From Paenibacillus radicis (ex Xue et al. 2023) (GTDB taxonomy: Bacteria; Bacillota; Bacilli; Paenibacillales; NBRC-103111), in contig NZ_JANQBD010000004.1 in NCBI RefSeq assembly GCF_024722015.1, forward strand, positions 1-64,000: 64,000 nucleotides of DNA. Direction: 5' to 3'. Made by a program: the position numbers and the translations under genes. The notes under the pieces were generated by a model. The model was not told where the DNA came from and made no database searches. It saw only the letters and a program-made list of their open reading frames with translations. How positions within the stretch are numbered: position 1 is the first letter of the stretch; every line of letters begins with the position of its first letter. This document shows, one piece after another, positions 34,593-43,500 of the stretch.

Positions 34593-35525
34593 ATGGATAC
34601 AACGGTTGCTACCCTAGCCAAAGTAACACAAACGCAGATGAGAAGAAAAAGAGTCCTGACCAAAAGAGTAACCGTGGCCTTATTTATAGCTCCTGCTTTG
34701 CTGGTCTATTTGCTCTATATGGTGTATCCGATTATCGGAACGCTTCAATACAGCCTCTATGATTGGAAGGGCGGGCCTGACAAAACGTTTGTAGGCTTGA
34801 ATAACTATGCCAAGCTGTTTGCTGACTCTGTTTTTTGGAGCTCTCTAGGCAATAACCTGAAAGTGGTACTGGCTTCCGTATTTCTGCAAATTCCTCTAGG
34901 GCTGCTTATGGCGCTTCTGCTGTTCGCTCCGATTAAGGGAATGCGTTTTTTTCAAACGGTTTACTTCATGCCCTTCTTGATGTCAACCGTAGCAATCGGC
35001 CTACTCTGGGTATTTATGTTCGATCCGCTGAACGGCTCCATTAATCGATTAATAGGATTGTTTGGCATTGAAAATGTAGCATGGTTGAGTGAAGCAAAAA
35101 CAGCTATGGCTTCAATATTGCTTGTAGTTGTATGGCAATATGCTCCTTTTTATATGATATTGTTTAAAGCAGCTATAGTAGGGATTTCCGAGGAATTATA
35201 TGAAGCTGCGTCGATTGATGGAGCTGGACCATGGACACGTTTTTCACGGATAACCTTCCCTATGCTGGTTCCAACGATTGTAACGTCTTCTATATTAGCG
35301 ATAGTCGGTTCTCTTAAAGCATTCGATATTTTCTACATAATGACTGGTGGCGGCCCCAACAACAGTACGGAATTGCTAGGAATTTATATGTATAAACAAG
35401 CCTTCGTCCATTTCAATATGGGATTTGCGAGCGCAGTTGCCTTTATGATGTTCTTGCTTGCCTTTCTCGTCGCTGGAATTATTCAATATATGGAATATAA
35501 CCGGAAGAAGAAGGGGGCGGTCTAA
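34593..35525 (+). CDS. Sugar ABC transporter permease, MalF/UgpA type
   Basis: 310 residues with six membrane segments and the EAA loop EELYEAASIDGAGPWTRFSR, the ATPase-coupling site. ATG 34593 is chosen as GGAGG lies upstream with 11-nt spacing; ATG 34575 is upstream of that site. The stop codon overlaps the next permease start (TAATG). Confidence 0.95.
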   Translation: MDTTVATLAKVTQTQMRRKRVLTKRVTVALFIAPALLVYLLYMVYPIIGTLQYSLYDWKGGPDKTFVGLNNYAKLFADSVFWSSLGNNLKVVLASVFLQIPLGLLMALLLFAPIKGMRFFQTVYFMPFLMSTVAIGLLWVFMFDPLNGSINRLIGLFGIENVAWLSEAKTAMASILLVVVWQYAPFYMILFKAAIVGISEELYEAASIDGAGPWTRFSRITFPMLVPTIVTSSILAIVGSLKAFDIFYIMTGGGPNNSTELLGIYMYKQAFVHFNMGFASAVAFMMFLLAFLVAGIIQYMEYNRKKKGAV

Positions 35526-36346
35526 TGGCGCTGAGAACCTTCAAGACCATTCCTTTATATATCCTGTCCCTACTTTTACTAGTCTTTACCGGATACCCTT
35601 TCTTGTACATGGTATTGACCTCATTTAAAACGCAGGAAATGTTTTTTATGGATCCTTTTTCTTTATTCGTGCCGGTTCAGTTCAGCAACTATGTGATGGC
35701 ATTTGAGAAAGGTTTGACCAGCTATTTTGTAAACAGCTTTTACGTTACAGCCATATCGGTTTTGCTAATCGTCTTGTTTGCAGCCTTGGCGAGCTATCCG
35801 TTAAGCCGAATTCGATTTCGCATGAGCAAGGTGCTGTTTATGCTATTTGTATCAGGGATGATGCTGCCTATCCATTCCACATTAATTCCTATATTCAAGC
35901 TGACTCAGGATATGGGGCTGTATGATTCGCTGATGGCGCTGCTTGGACCCTACATTGCGTTCAGCTTGCCGATTTCGATCTTTATCCTTACTCAGTTTAT
36001 GTCAGAGCTGCCGCGCGAAATTGAAGAAGCTGCTGAGATTGATGGCTGTACGCATGCGCGAATCTTTTGGAATATCATTCTGCCAATGATTACTCCTGCG
36101 CTATCCACCATTGTTATTTATAATTTTATTCATATTTGGACTGAATTTATATTTGCGCTTGTATTGATCACCAGTCCTGAGAATATGACGCTTCCTCTCG
36201 GCATGCAAAAATATTATGGCGAGCTGACAGTTAATGTTCCTGCTTTAATGGCTGCTTTAACAATGGCAAGCATGCCGATTTTGCTGGTTTACTTCTTCGC
36301 CCAGGAAAAAATCGTCAAAGGTTTGACAGGCGGAGCCGTTAAGTAA
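35525..36346 (+). CDS. Sugar ABC transporter permease, MalG/UgpE type
   Basis: 273 residues, six membrane segments, EAA loop EIEEAAEIDGCTHARIFWNI. With the preceding permease it forms the CUT1-type transmembrane channel for the sugar bound by the lipoprotein. Last gene of the operon, followed by a very long hairpin. Confidence 0.95.
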   Translation: MALRTFKTIPLYILSLLLLVFTGYPFLYMVLTSFKTQEMFFMDPFSLFVPVQFSNYVMAFEKGLTSYFVNSFYVTAISVLLIVLFAALASYPLSRIRFRMSKVLFMLFVSGMMLPIHSTLIPIFKLTQDMGLYDSLMALLGPYIAFSLPISIFILTQFMSELPREIEEAAEIDGCTHARIFWNIILPMITPALSTIVIYNFIHIWTEFIFALVLITSPENMTLPLGMQKYYGELTVNVPALMAALTMASMPILLVYFFAQEKIVKGLTGGAVK

Positions 36347-36359
36347 ACGTTATGGAGAT

Positions 36360-36413
36360 CCAAACCAAATCAGCCATGCCGCAAACGCTGCGGACATGGC
36401 TGATTTGGTTTGG
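36360..36413. terminator. Extended bidirectional terminator
   Basis: A 54-nt inverted repeat whose arms (CCAAACCAAATCAGCCATG and complement) pair over 19 bp, with CCGC/GCGG near the top. It separates the sugar operon from the convergent ABC operon. Confidence 0.85.
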
Positions 36414-36423
36414 TATATTTTCG

Positions 36424-37218
36424 TTAACCCAGCACGACGCGGTCATCGGATAATTTGCTGCCGCTAATTTTCTCGAATTCGCCAAGCAACTGCTCGATAG
36501 TTAAATCTTTTTTCCGCTGCTCGTTTACATCCAGAATGATTCGGCCTTTATCCATCATGATTAGGCGGTTGCCAAGACGAATAGCTTGCTCCATATTATG
36601 AGTAACCATAAGGGTAGTCAGCTTCATTTCATAAACTATATCCTTGGTCAATTGTGTTATTAATTCCGCTCTGGCCGGGTCAAGCGCAGCAGTATGCTCA
36701 TCAAGCAGCAATATTTGCGGTCTCGTGAAGGTAGCCATCAAGAGGCTTAGAGCTTGTCTTTCTCCACCGGATAATAATCCAACCTTAGCCCGAAGCCTGT
36801 TCTCCAGACCTATACCCAGTCGCTGCAACTGTTCATGGAAGTACGAGCGTTTACTCGAAGTAACTCCAAAACCAAGCCCTCGTTGTTTCCCTCGAGCATA
36901 AGCCATTGCAAGATTCTCTTCAATGGTCATACGAGGCGCTGTACCAGCCATTGGATCCTGAAAGACACGCCCAATCCATTGGCTGCGCTTGTATTCAGGA
37001 AGCTGGTGGATTGTATTTCCCTCAATCCGAACCTCGCCCGTATCCGGAGTCATGACGCCGGAGATGATGTTCATTAATGTTGATTTACCTGCACCGTTGC
37101 TGCCTATAACGGTAATGAAGTCGCCTGGATTCAGCATCAAGTTGATATCGATTAAGGCGATCTTCTCGTCGGCTGTTCCGGGATTAAATAACTTGGAAAC
37201 ATTGGAGAGCTGAAGCAT
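36424..37218 (-). CDS. ABC transporter ATP-binding protein (TrpZ/YckI-like uptake family)
   Basis: 264 residues with Walker A GSNGAGKST, signature LLSGGERQALSLLMA, Walker B ILLLDEHTAALDP and H-loop VTHN. The DEHTAALDP Walker B is typical of ATPases linked to ABC_sub_bind-type binding proteins. Last gene of a minus-strand SBP-permease-ATPase operon; its start overlaps the permease stop (TGATG). Confidence 0.93.
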   Translation of the reverse strand: MLQLSNVSKLFNPGTADEKIALIDINLMLNPGDFITVIGSNGAGKSTLMNIISGVMTPDTGEVRIEGNTIHQLPEYKRSQWIGRVFQDPMAGTAPRMTIEENLAMAYARGKQRGLGFGVTSSKRSYFHEQLQRLGIGLENRLRAKVGLLSGGERQALSLLMATFTRPQILLLDEHTAALDPARAELITQLTKDIVYEMKLTTLMVTHNMEQAIRLGNRLIMMDKGRIILDVNEQRKKDLTIEQLLGEFEKISGSKLSDDRVVLG

Positions 37219-38132
37219 CAGCGTTCACCTCCCGTTTTTTGACCCAGGGCGAAGGCAATCAATTCGGCAGAGCGTTTCTTGGCCAAAGCACGCTGCTTGA
37301 TAGTGCGCCGTAGTGAGGGAAGCACTAAAGCAACAATAACTATAATGGCGGTGATGAGCTTAAGGTCGGATGTTTTTAACCATTCCACTTGGAGAGCGAG
37401 TGCAACGACAATACGATAGACGATAGATCCAAGCACCGCAGCAAGCGTAGCGAAAAAGACGGTACGCGCTCCAAAGATAGCTTCACCGATAATAACGGAG
37501 GCTAATCCGATTACAATCATGCCGATTCCCATTGAGATATCTGCAAACCCGGATTGCTGGGCAATGAGTGCACCTGAAAGTGCTACCAGTCCATTGGATA
37601 GGCTAACTCCCAGAATGGTAGTGGTATCTGTGTTGGCACCGAGGCTTCGTATCATTCTGGAATTATCGCCGGTAGCTCTAAGAGCCAGCCCTAAATCAGT
37701 ATGGAGAAATGCATCGAGCATCAGCTTGACAACAATTACGATGTTCAGCATGAGAGTAAAGGGGGAAATATTAATGAATAGGGTGTCAGAGCCGAGCAAG
37801 GAAATATTCGGCTTGCCCATAATTCGCAAATTAATCGAATAAAGCGCAATCATCATTAAAATTCCGGATAGCAATCCGTTGATTTTACCTTTTGTATGCA
37901 ATAGTCCTGTACATGCGCCAGCCGCGAGACCGCCAACGAAAGCAGCTAAACAGGCGATTACAGGTGCATAGCCGTTGGATATCATGATGGCCGCAATAGC
38001 CCCGCCCGTTGTGAAGCTGCCGTCCACAGTCAAATCGGGGAAATCCAGGATGCGGAACGTGATATATACGCCAAGCGCCATCAAGGCATACAGCAGGCCT
38101 AATTCAACCGCGCCGTATAGCGATTCAAACAT
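37218..38132 (-). CDS. ABC transporter permease (BPD_transp_2 type, TrpY-like)
   Basis: 304 residues, about 8-9 membrane segments, with FRILDFPDLTVDGSFTTGGA and SLGANTDTTTILGVSLSNGL typical of permeases that partner ABC_sub_bind lipoproteins. It is separated from the binding protein gene by 99 bp carrying a hairpin. Confidence 0.93.
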   Translation of the reverse strand: MFESLYGAVELGLLYALMALGVYITFRILDFPDLTVDGSFTTGGAIAAIMISNGYAPVIACLAAFVGGLAAGACTGLLHTKGKINGLLSGILMMIALYSINLRIMGKPNISLLGSDTLFINISPFTLMLNIVIVVKLMLDAFLHTDLGLALRATGDNSRMIRSLGANTDTTTILGVSLSNGLVALSGALIAQQSGFADISMGIGMIVIGLASVIIGEAIFGARTVFFATLAAVLGSIVYRIVVALALQVEWLKTSDLKLITAIIVIVALVLPSLRRTIKQRALAKKRSAELIAFALGQKTGGER

Positions 38133-38189
38133 AATGAATACCTCCTGAGAGTTTTCGTAGAAAGCTTACCATAAGCTTTAATCAAAACA

Positions 38190-38216
38190 GGAGTGAACGA
38201 ACAAGACGTTCACTCC
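38190..38216 (-). terminator. Internal hairpin between binding-protein and permease genes
   Basis: GGAGTGAACG pairs with CGTTCACTCC; on the minus strand it is followed by TGTTTTGATT. Likely a partial terminator that sets binding protein above permease levels. Confidence 0.75.
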
Positions 38217-38231
38217 CGTAATCAGTTTTAC

Positions 38232-39275
38232 TTACTGGATGATGTTTTTTTCTTTATCCTTAACAACAGCTTTCATTGCTTCAGTAACTTCAATGCCCTG
38301 ATCTTTAGCTGCTTTTAAATTTAGAATAAGGTCCAGCTTATCAGGAACCGTTACTTTCATATCAGCCGTTTTTTTGCCGTTTTTTAGAATATCAACAGCC
38401 AACTGTCCGACTTGATATCCATGATCGTAATATTTGAAGCCAAATGTAGCAAAAGCACCTTTTTCAACCGTATCACGATCGCTGGAGAAGAAAGGAATAT
38501 GCTTATCTTTTGCAATTTGCAGTAAAGTATCCACTCCGCTTACTACTGTGTTGTCTAATGTGATGTAGAGAGCGTCAACCCGACCGACTAATGATTGCGC
38601 CGCCTGCTTAACCTCTGAGGTATTAGTTACTGGAGCTTTAATCAGCTTGATACCGTGCTTGGAAAGTGCTTCCTCGGCTTTATTCCCCATAACAACCGCA
38701 TTGGATTCACCTTCATTAATGACTAGACCCACCGCTTTTACCTTGGGAAAATTGCTTGCTATGAAATCCATCAGCCGTGTAATGGCTTCCGGATTTGTAT
38801 CGGATGCCCCGGAGACGTTGCCGCCCGGCTTGTCCACATTGCTAACAACTTTGGCAGCGATAGGATCGGTCACAGCTGCGAATAAGATAGGAGATTTTTT
38901 TACTTGCTGCACGACAGCCTGGGCCGAAGGTGTTGCAATAGCGAACACAAGATCATTATCAGCAGAAGCTAGCTTCTGAGCGATAGATAAATTATTAGTT
39001 TGATCACCCTGAGCGTTATTGTAATCGAGCTTCAAATTGCTGCCCTCTGTTATTCCAGCATCCTTTAATGCTGCCAGGAAGCCTTGTCTGGTGGCATCCA
39101 GTGACGGGTGCTCGACGATTTGTGAGATGGCAACTTTATACGTCTTTTGTTCAGGTTTGGCGGAACCATTGGCTGCTGGAGCTTCTGTATTACTTGCTCC
39201 CGGTTTTTGCCCACAGCCTACAGCGGTTAATAGGACTGCTGCCAATACTAGCGATACCCAAGTTTTCTTTTTCAA
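38232..39275 (-). CDS. ABC transporter substrate-binding lipoprotein (ABC_sub_bind, TrpX-like)
   Basis: 347 residues with lipobox LTAVGC and the two-lobe ABC_sub_bind pattern: YKVAISQIVEHPSLDATRQG, LAFAIATPSAQA-type segment, ILFAAVTDPIAAKVV, NVSGASDTNP, VDALYITLDNTVVSG, ATFGFKYYDHGYQVG. Relatives bind tryptophan, tyrosine or similar small molecules; the ligand here is not determined. The TTG start has GAGAGGGG 8-9 nt upstream. A long folded leader precedes it, which implies transcript-level control. Confidence 0.92.
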   Translation of the reverse strand: MKKKTWVSLVLAAVLLTAVGCGQKPGASNTEAPAANGSAKPEQKTYKVAISQIVEHPSLDATRQGFLAALKDAGITEGSNLKLDYNNAQGDQTNNLSIAQKLASADNDLVFAIATPSAQAVVQQVKKSPILFAAVTDPIAAKVVSNVDKPGGNVSGASDTNPEAITRLMDFIASNFPKVKAVGLVINEGESNAVVMGNKAEEALSKHGIKLIKAPVTNTSEVKQAAQSLVGRVDALYITLDNTVVSGVDTLLQIAKDKHIPFFSSDRDTVEKGAFATFGFKYYDHGYQVGQLAVDILKNGKKTADMKVTVPDKLDLILNLKAAKDQGIEVTEAMKAVVKDKEKNIIQ

Positions 39276-39309
39276 AAATAATTCCCCTCTCGATAAGTTA
39301 AGTAAGTTT

Positions 39310-39413
39310 GCTTGTGCATGTTTATCGTAGGGACATCGGAATATGATCCTGCTATTTAATCGGGAAAAGCGCTAAAGCGAAGATTGATCAAAAGGACCTA
39401 CGCATGCGCAAGC
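39310..39413 (-). ncRNA. Structured 5' leader of the TrpX-like transporter, class unknown
   Basis: On the minus strand GCTTGCGCATG (39413..39403) pairs with CATGCACAAGC (39320..39310) with one mismatch. The adjoining CGTAGG (39402..39397) pairs with CCTACG (39331..39326). Inside are TGATC/GATCA and a small CGCT/AGCG hairpin. There is no T-box motif and no riboswitch consensus that I recognise. Candidate cis-regulatory RNA. Confidence 0.5.
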
Positions 39414-39425
39414 ATATTTAACCAT

Positions 39426-39454
39426 AGTTTAATTCTACATCCTAGTTTCGTCAA
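39426..39454 (-). promoter_or_regulatory. Candidate promoter of the TrpX-like operon
   Basis: TTGACG (39454..39449) and TAAACT (39431..39426) with a 17-bp spacer, placed so that transcription would begin just before the folded leader. Confidence 0.45.
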
Positions 39455-39654
39455 ATATTTTCACTTAAAACAGCCTATTTTGGAACAAATTGTATGGAAT
39501 GGATCTTTTTATTTATGTAATATAATGGGAATTGTTTTTGGTTAATAAAGCTGATTCAGCAAGGTTCATAGAAATAAATTCAAGAGCAGTTATTTTAGAA
39601 ATAACGGTCAAATACATTATTCAGTAGATGACTATGAGAAAGGCGGTTGGTACC

Positions 39655-40332
39655 ATGTATTACAATCAAACCTTGCCCCCGGCTCCGATGATGAATAGTC
39701 ACACCCTAATGAATAATCGTCCAACTATAGAAGTCACTGGTGAAGGGACGGTTTCTGCGGCTCCTGACAAGGCAGTTGTCGAACTGGGTGTAATAATGGA
39801 GAACCTGAGCCTATCTGCAGCCCAAAAGAAAAATGCCGAAGCTATGGCTAAGGTAATAGATGCACTGCTAAAACTCAGCATTCCACAAGAGAACATTCAA
39901 ACCTTCGATTACCGAATAGATATGGAATATAACTATGAGGAAGGAAAACAAACCTTTCGGGGGTATAAGGTGACGCATCTGCTCCAGGTTACTATTAATA
40001 AAATTGACCAAACCGGCATTGTTATTGATACAGCCGTTAACAACGGTGCGAATTCAGTATCAAACATACAGTTTACTGTGGCGCACCCGGAAGCTTACTA
40101 CAACCAGGCTCTAGCTTTAGCTGTTAAAAATGGTGAACGCAAGGCACTAACTATCGCTAGCACTTTAGGTGTGACTCTGAATAAATTTCCAGGTAAAGTT
40201 GAAGAAATGTCTCCATCGGCGGTTCCCTCTCCCTATCAGGCCAAACTGTTTGCTCAAGCTGCTGCAACCCCGATTCAACCGGGCGAGTTGAAAATTGCCG
40301 CTTCCGTAAGGTCACAATATTTTTATTATTAG
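39655..40332 (+). CDS. SIMPL domain protein (DUF541)
   Basis: 225 residues with the SIMPL signature: IEVTGEGTVSAAPDKAVVELGV near the start, the motif NIQTFDYRIDMEYNYEEG, SNIQFTV, and A-x-x-x-A-x-x-A patterns (AVKNGERKALTIAS). No signal peptide is present; the N-terminus is short and Met/Pro/Asn-rich, so this member is probably cytosolic, unlike many homologues. Function of the family is not settled. ATG 39655 has AAAGGCGG 8 nt upstream; ATG 39628 lies before that site. Confidence 0.88.
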   Translation: MYYNQTLPPAPMMNSHTLMNNRPTIEVTGEGTVSAAPDKAVVELGVIMENLSLSAAQKKNAEAMAKVIDALLKLSIPQENIQTFDYRIDMEYNYEEGKQTFRGYKVTHLLQVTINKIDQTGIVIDTAVNNGANSVSNIQFTVAHPEAYYNQALALAVKNGERKALTIASTLGVTLNKFPGKVEEMSPSAVPSPYQAKLFAQAAATPIQPGELKIAASVRSQYFYY

Positions 40333-40359
40333 TTACGAAGTACAACGATGTTGTATATG

Positions 40360-40394
40360 AAGAACCGGTGAATGAATTCTCTGGTTCTTTTTTT
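40360..40394 (+). terminator. Terminator of the SIMPL gene
   Basis: AGAACCGG and CTGGTTCT arms with a 13-nt loop and seven Ts. Confidence 0.9.
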
Positions 40395-40570
40395 GTTGTC
40401 GTAAAAAATAAAAATGTGTAGATTAAAGAAAAATATAGAAGAATAGGGACTTTATGCTTATATATTTATTGGTTAGTATTTACTATAATCATGACTTAAT
40501 AACTAATTTTCCATTTTTTGGACCTGGCTAGTCATTTATTACTAAATAGAAAGAGAATAGGAGAGATTTC

Positions 40571-43500
40571 ATGCTGTTCAAAGGTATACGTCGTAAAATC
40601 AGTGCGGTTCTTGCTTCAGTTCTGTTGTTTAGCTCACTTGCTCCAACATTGGTATGGGGGGCTGCAGTAACTCCATTGAAGGACATTTCGGATTCTTACG
40701 CACAGAAGGAAATTCTAGCATTAGTGGATGATGGAGTTATTTCAGGTTATGAGGATGGCTCTTTCCAACCCCGCAAATCAATGAGTCGTGCTGAATTAGC
40801 TAAAATTATTGTGCTGTCCTTAGGGTTAAAGGAAAACGTAGACAAAGCATCCGTATTTAATGATGTTAGTACAACCAGTTGGTACCGAGGATTTGTAGGT
40901 GCTTTGGTAGAGTCAAGTGTTACACAAGGAACTTCTGCCGGAACTTTTTCGCCGGACGCCAAGGTTACACGGGAAGAACTGGTTGTATTTTTTATTCGTG
41001 CATTTGGTTTGGAAACAACAGCCGCTAAGCTTCCGATTGATGCTAAGCTAGCAGATTTGAACGAAGTATCTGATTGGGCTAAGGCTCAAGTATCATTGGC
41101 TTATAAGATCGGATTTGTAAATGGTATTGAGGGTAAAGACAGCTCATTGAACTTCAATCCCAAAGAGAATGCGGAGAGACAAGCGCTTGCTCGTCTGGCG
41201 TATGAATTCAAAAATAACAAAGAGAAGTTATTAGAAAAAGCTACGGAGCTTACGAAGAGCAGCATAATAACAAGCGCTGTTAGTTCAGTTTCAGCAATCA
41301 ATAGCACTTCAATAGAAGTTACTTTCAATCAAGCGGTTTCTAATGTAGACAAGGCTGACTTTACGTTCGATAACAGTTTGACTGTCTCAAGTGCAGAGTT
41401 GAAGAGCGGCAGCCAGACAGTGGTTGTGCTGACGACGAACTCGCAATCAGCTAATACTGTGTACAAGCTTAGCTATAAAGGAAAAGACACAGGTATTACA
41501 TTTACGGGATTCGCTTCTATCGGTGGCGGAGGAGGTGGCGGTGGAAGCAGTAATAGAGGTGCCACACCAACTGCAGAAGTCCTAATGAATCAGGGTGGCA
41601 CATATTCAAATCTGACTCTCAACACAGCTGGAGAATATGGCCCTTTAAGCGGTACAACGACTATTACGGGTACACTGACGCTTAATCCAGGTGAAGGTGG
41701 AGAAATAACGCTGCGAAACGTCCAAGCCAATAGTATCGAGATCTTATCTGGAAGCTCGAAATCAATTAAATTGAAAAAGTCAAAAGTTAATTTCTTGAAA
41801 GTAGATGCTAAGAATCAAACTCAGAAAGTCAGAGTCGAGTCATCAGAAGGTACTGAAGTTGTTACTACCAGTGTATATTCCCAAGCAATTATTGAAGCCA
41901 TTGATGGTTCACTTGGCGACATTACATTAGGGAGTGGAACTTCAAACCAAACCGTAGTTTTAAGAGGCAGCATTAATGGGACAGTAACTGTTGCAGCGGC
42001 TAACACAGCAATTAAGCTGGAGGCACCTACAGGAAGCCCAACCGGAAAAACTGCTATTAAATTGCTTAATATCGAGGCAAGTGCAACAATATCTACGGAT
42101 GCCAACGCTAGTCTAGAGCAGGTTAATGTATCCGCTGTAAATACGAAGCTGGAGTTGAATGGACCAGTTAATATAGATAAGGTTACGATTGCTGCCACTG
42201 CGACAGGGGCTGCCTTATCTATTGGATCTGGAACTAATGTGCGAAGTATACAAGCAAATAGTAAGGTCTCTTTATCAGGAGACGCAACCATTATCGGGAC
42301 CATTGCCATAACAGTCGGAGTGGGAGGCTCAGTATCCGTTTCGGATGACTTGAAGAATGGATTGATTCAGTTTGCAAACAATGCTATTGATGCCATTGAA
42401 GCATTTACAGAATATAGTAATGCTGTTGAAAAGCAGATCTTAGCAGCCGATATTGCAACTAACAATGCTTTGAAGGTAGGTGCTGCAGAAGCTAGTCTTA
42501 GTAATTATCAGTTTCTGAAGGATGCTAAGGAAAAAATCAGCTTATTGAAAAAGTATGTTTTAGAGGATTTGGAAGCAGCTAAATCGAGTGTCTCTATCCA
42601 ATTCAAGGCTGGCGATGATGCAGAGAACGTAACCAAAGACCTTCAACTGGAGAAGACAGGTCTGTATAACACGACCATTGCTTGGTATTCAACAAATGCA
42701 GCAATTGTCAGTAATGACGGCGTCGTAAAGCGCCCTAGTGCAGGGGAAGAAGATGTGGTAGTAGCTTTGACAGCTCTCATTGAGAAACAGGGGCTTAGTA
42801 TCAAAAAAGAATTTAACCCTATAAAAGTAAAAGCGTTGACCAGTACTCCAGGTGTAAACACTGGTACAATAAAAGGGTACGTGTTGGGAGCAGATGGAGT
42901 ACCGATAGAGCAATCGGCAACTGTTACTGTAGAAGGGACTGTTTTTACAGCAAAAGCTGGTATTGATGGGCAATTTATCATCACGAATGTCCCTGCAGGT
43001 ACAAATTACACTTTGACTGCAAAACTAAGTGGCTTTACTGAAGGGACTGCTAATAAAATTAGTGTGCTCGCCGGTGAAACAACAGTGTTGGAGAAACCGC
43101 TTTTTCTGACAACAGGCTCGATCGGTACTTCCAGACTATCTTTTGGCAGCTATTCGTACACATTGGCTGAAGGAGATAGATATATAGATGATATGGATAC
43201 AGATAAGAAATTGTTTGTTCCTATCCTATTCAAGGATGCATCCGGAAAACCATTTACTTCTGAGGAGATTGTAAATGCATTTTATAGTGGTTTATTTGAG
43301 ATCAGCAGTACAGTCGGAATTAGCCTGATTCGTGGCTCTGAGATTGTAACTTCAGGTGACTTTTTGGGTCAAATTTGGATAGCAAGTGTAGACCGTAAAG
43401 GACTTCAACGTATTAAGATTAGTCTGAAGGAAGATCCCAGCATACAGGCAGAACTAAATGTATTCGTTGGTTCAACTCGCATAGCGCAAGAGGTACGTTA

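Noticed and set aside
39310..39413. T-box before the TrpX-like gene
   Set aside because: No GGTGG-type T-box sequence or terminator/antiterminator pair is present in this leader.
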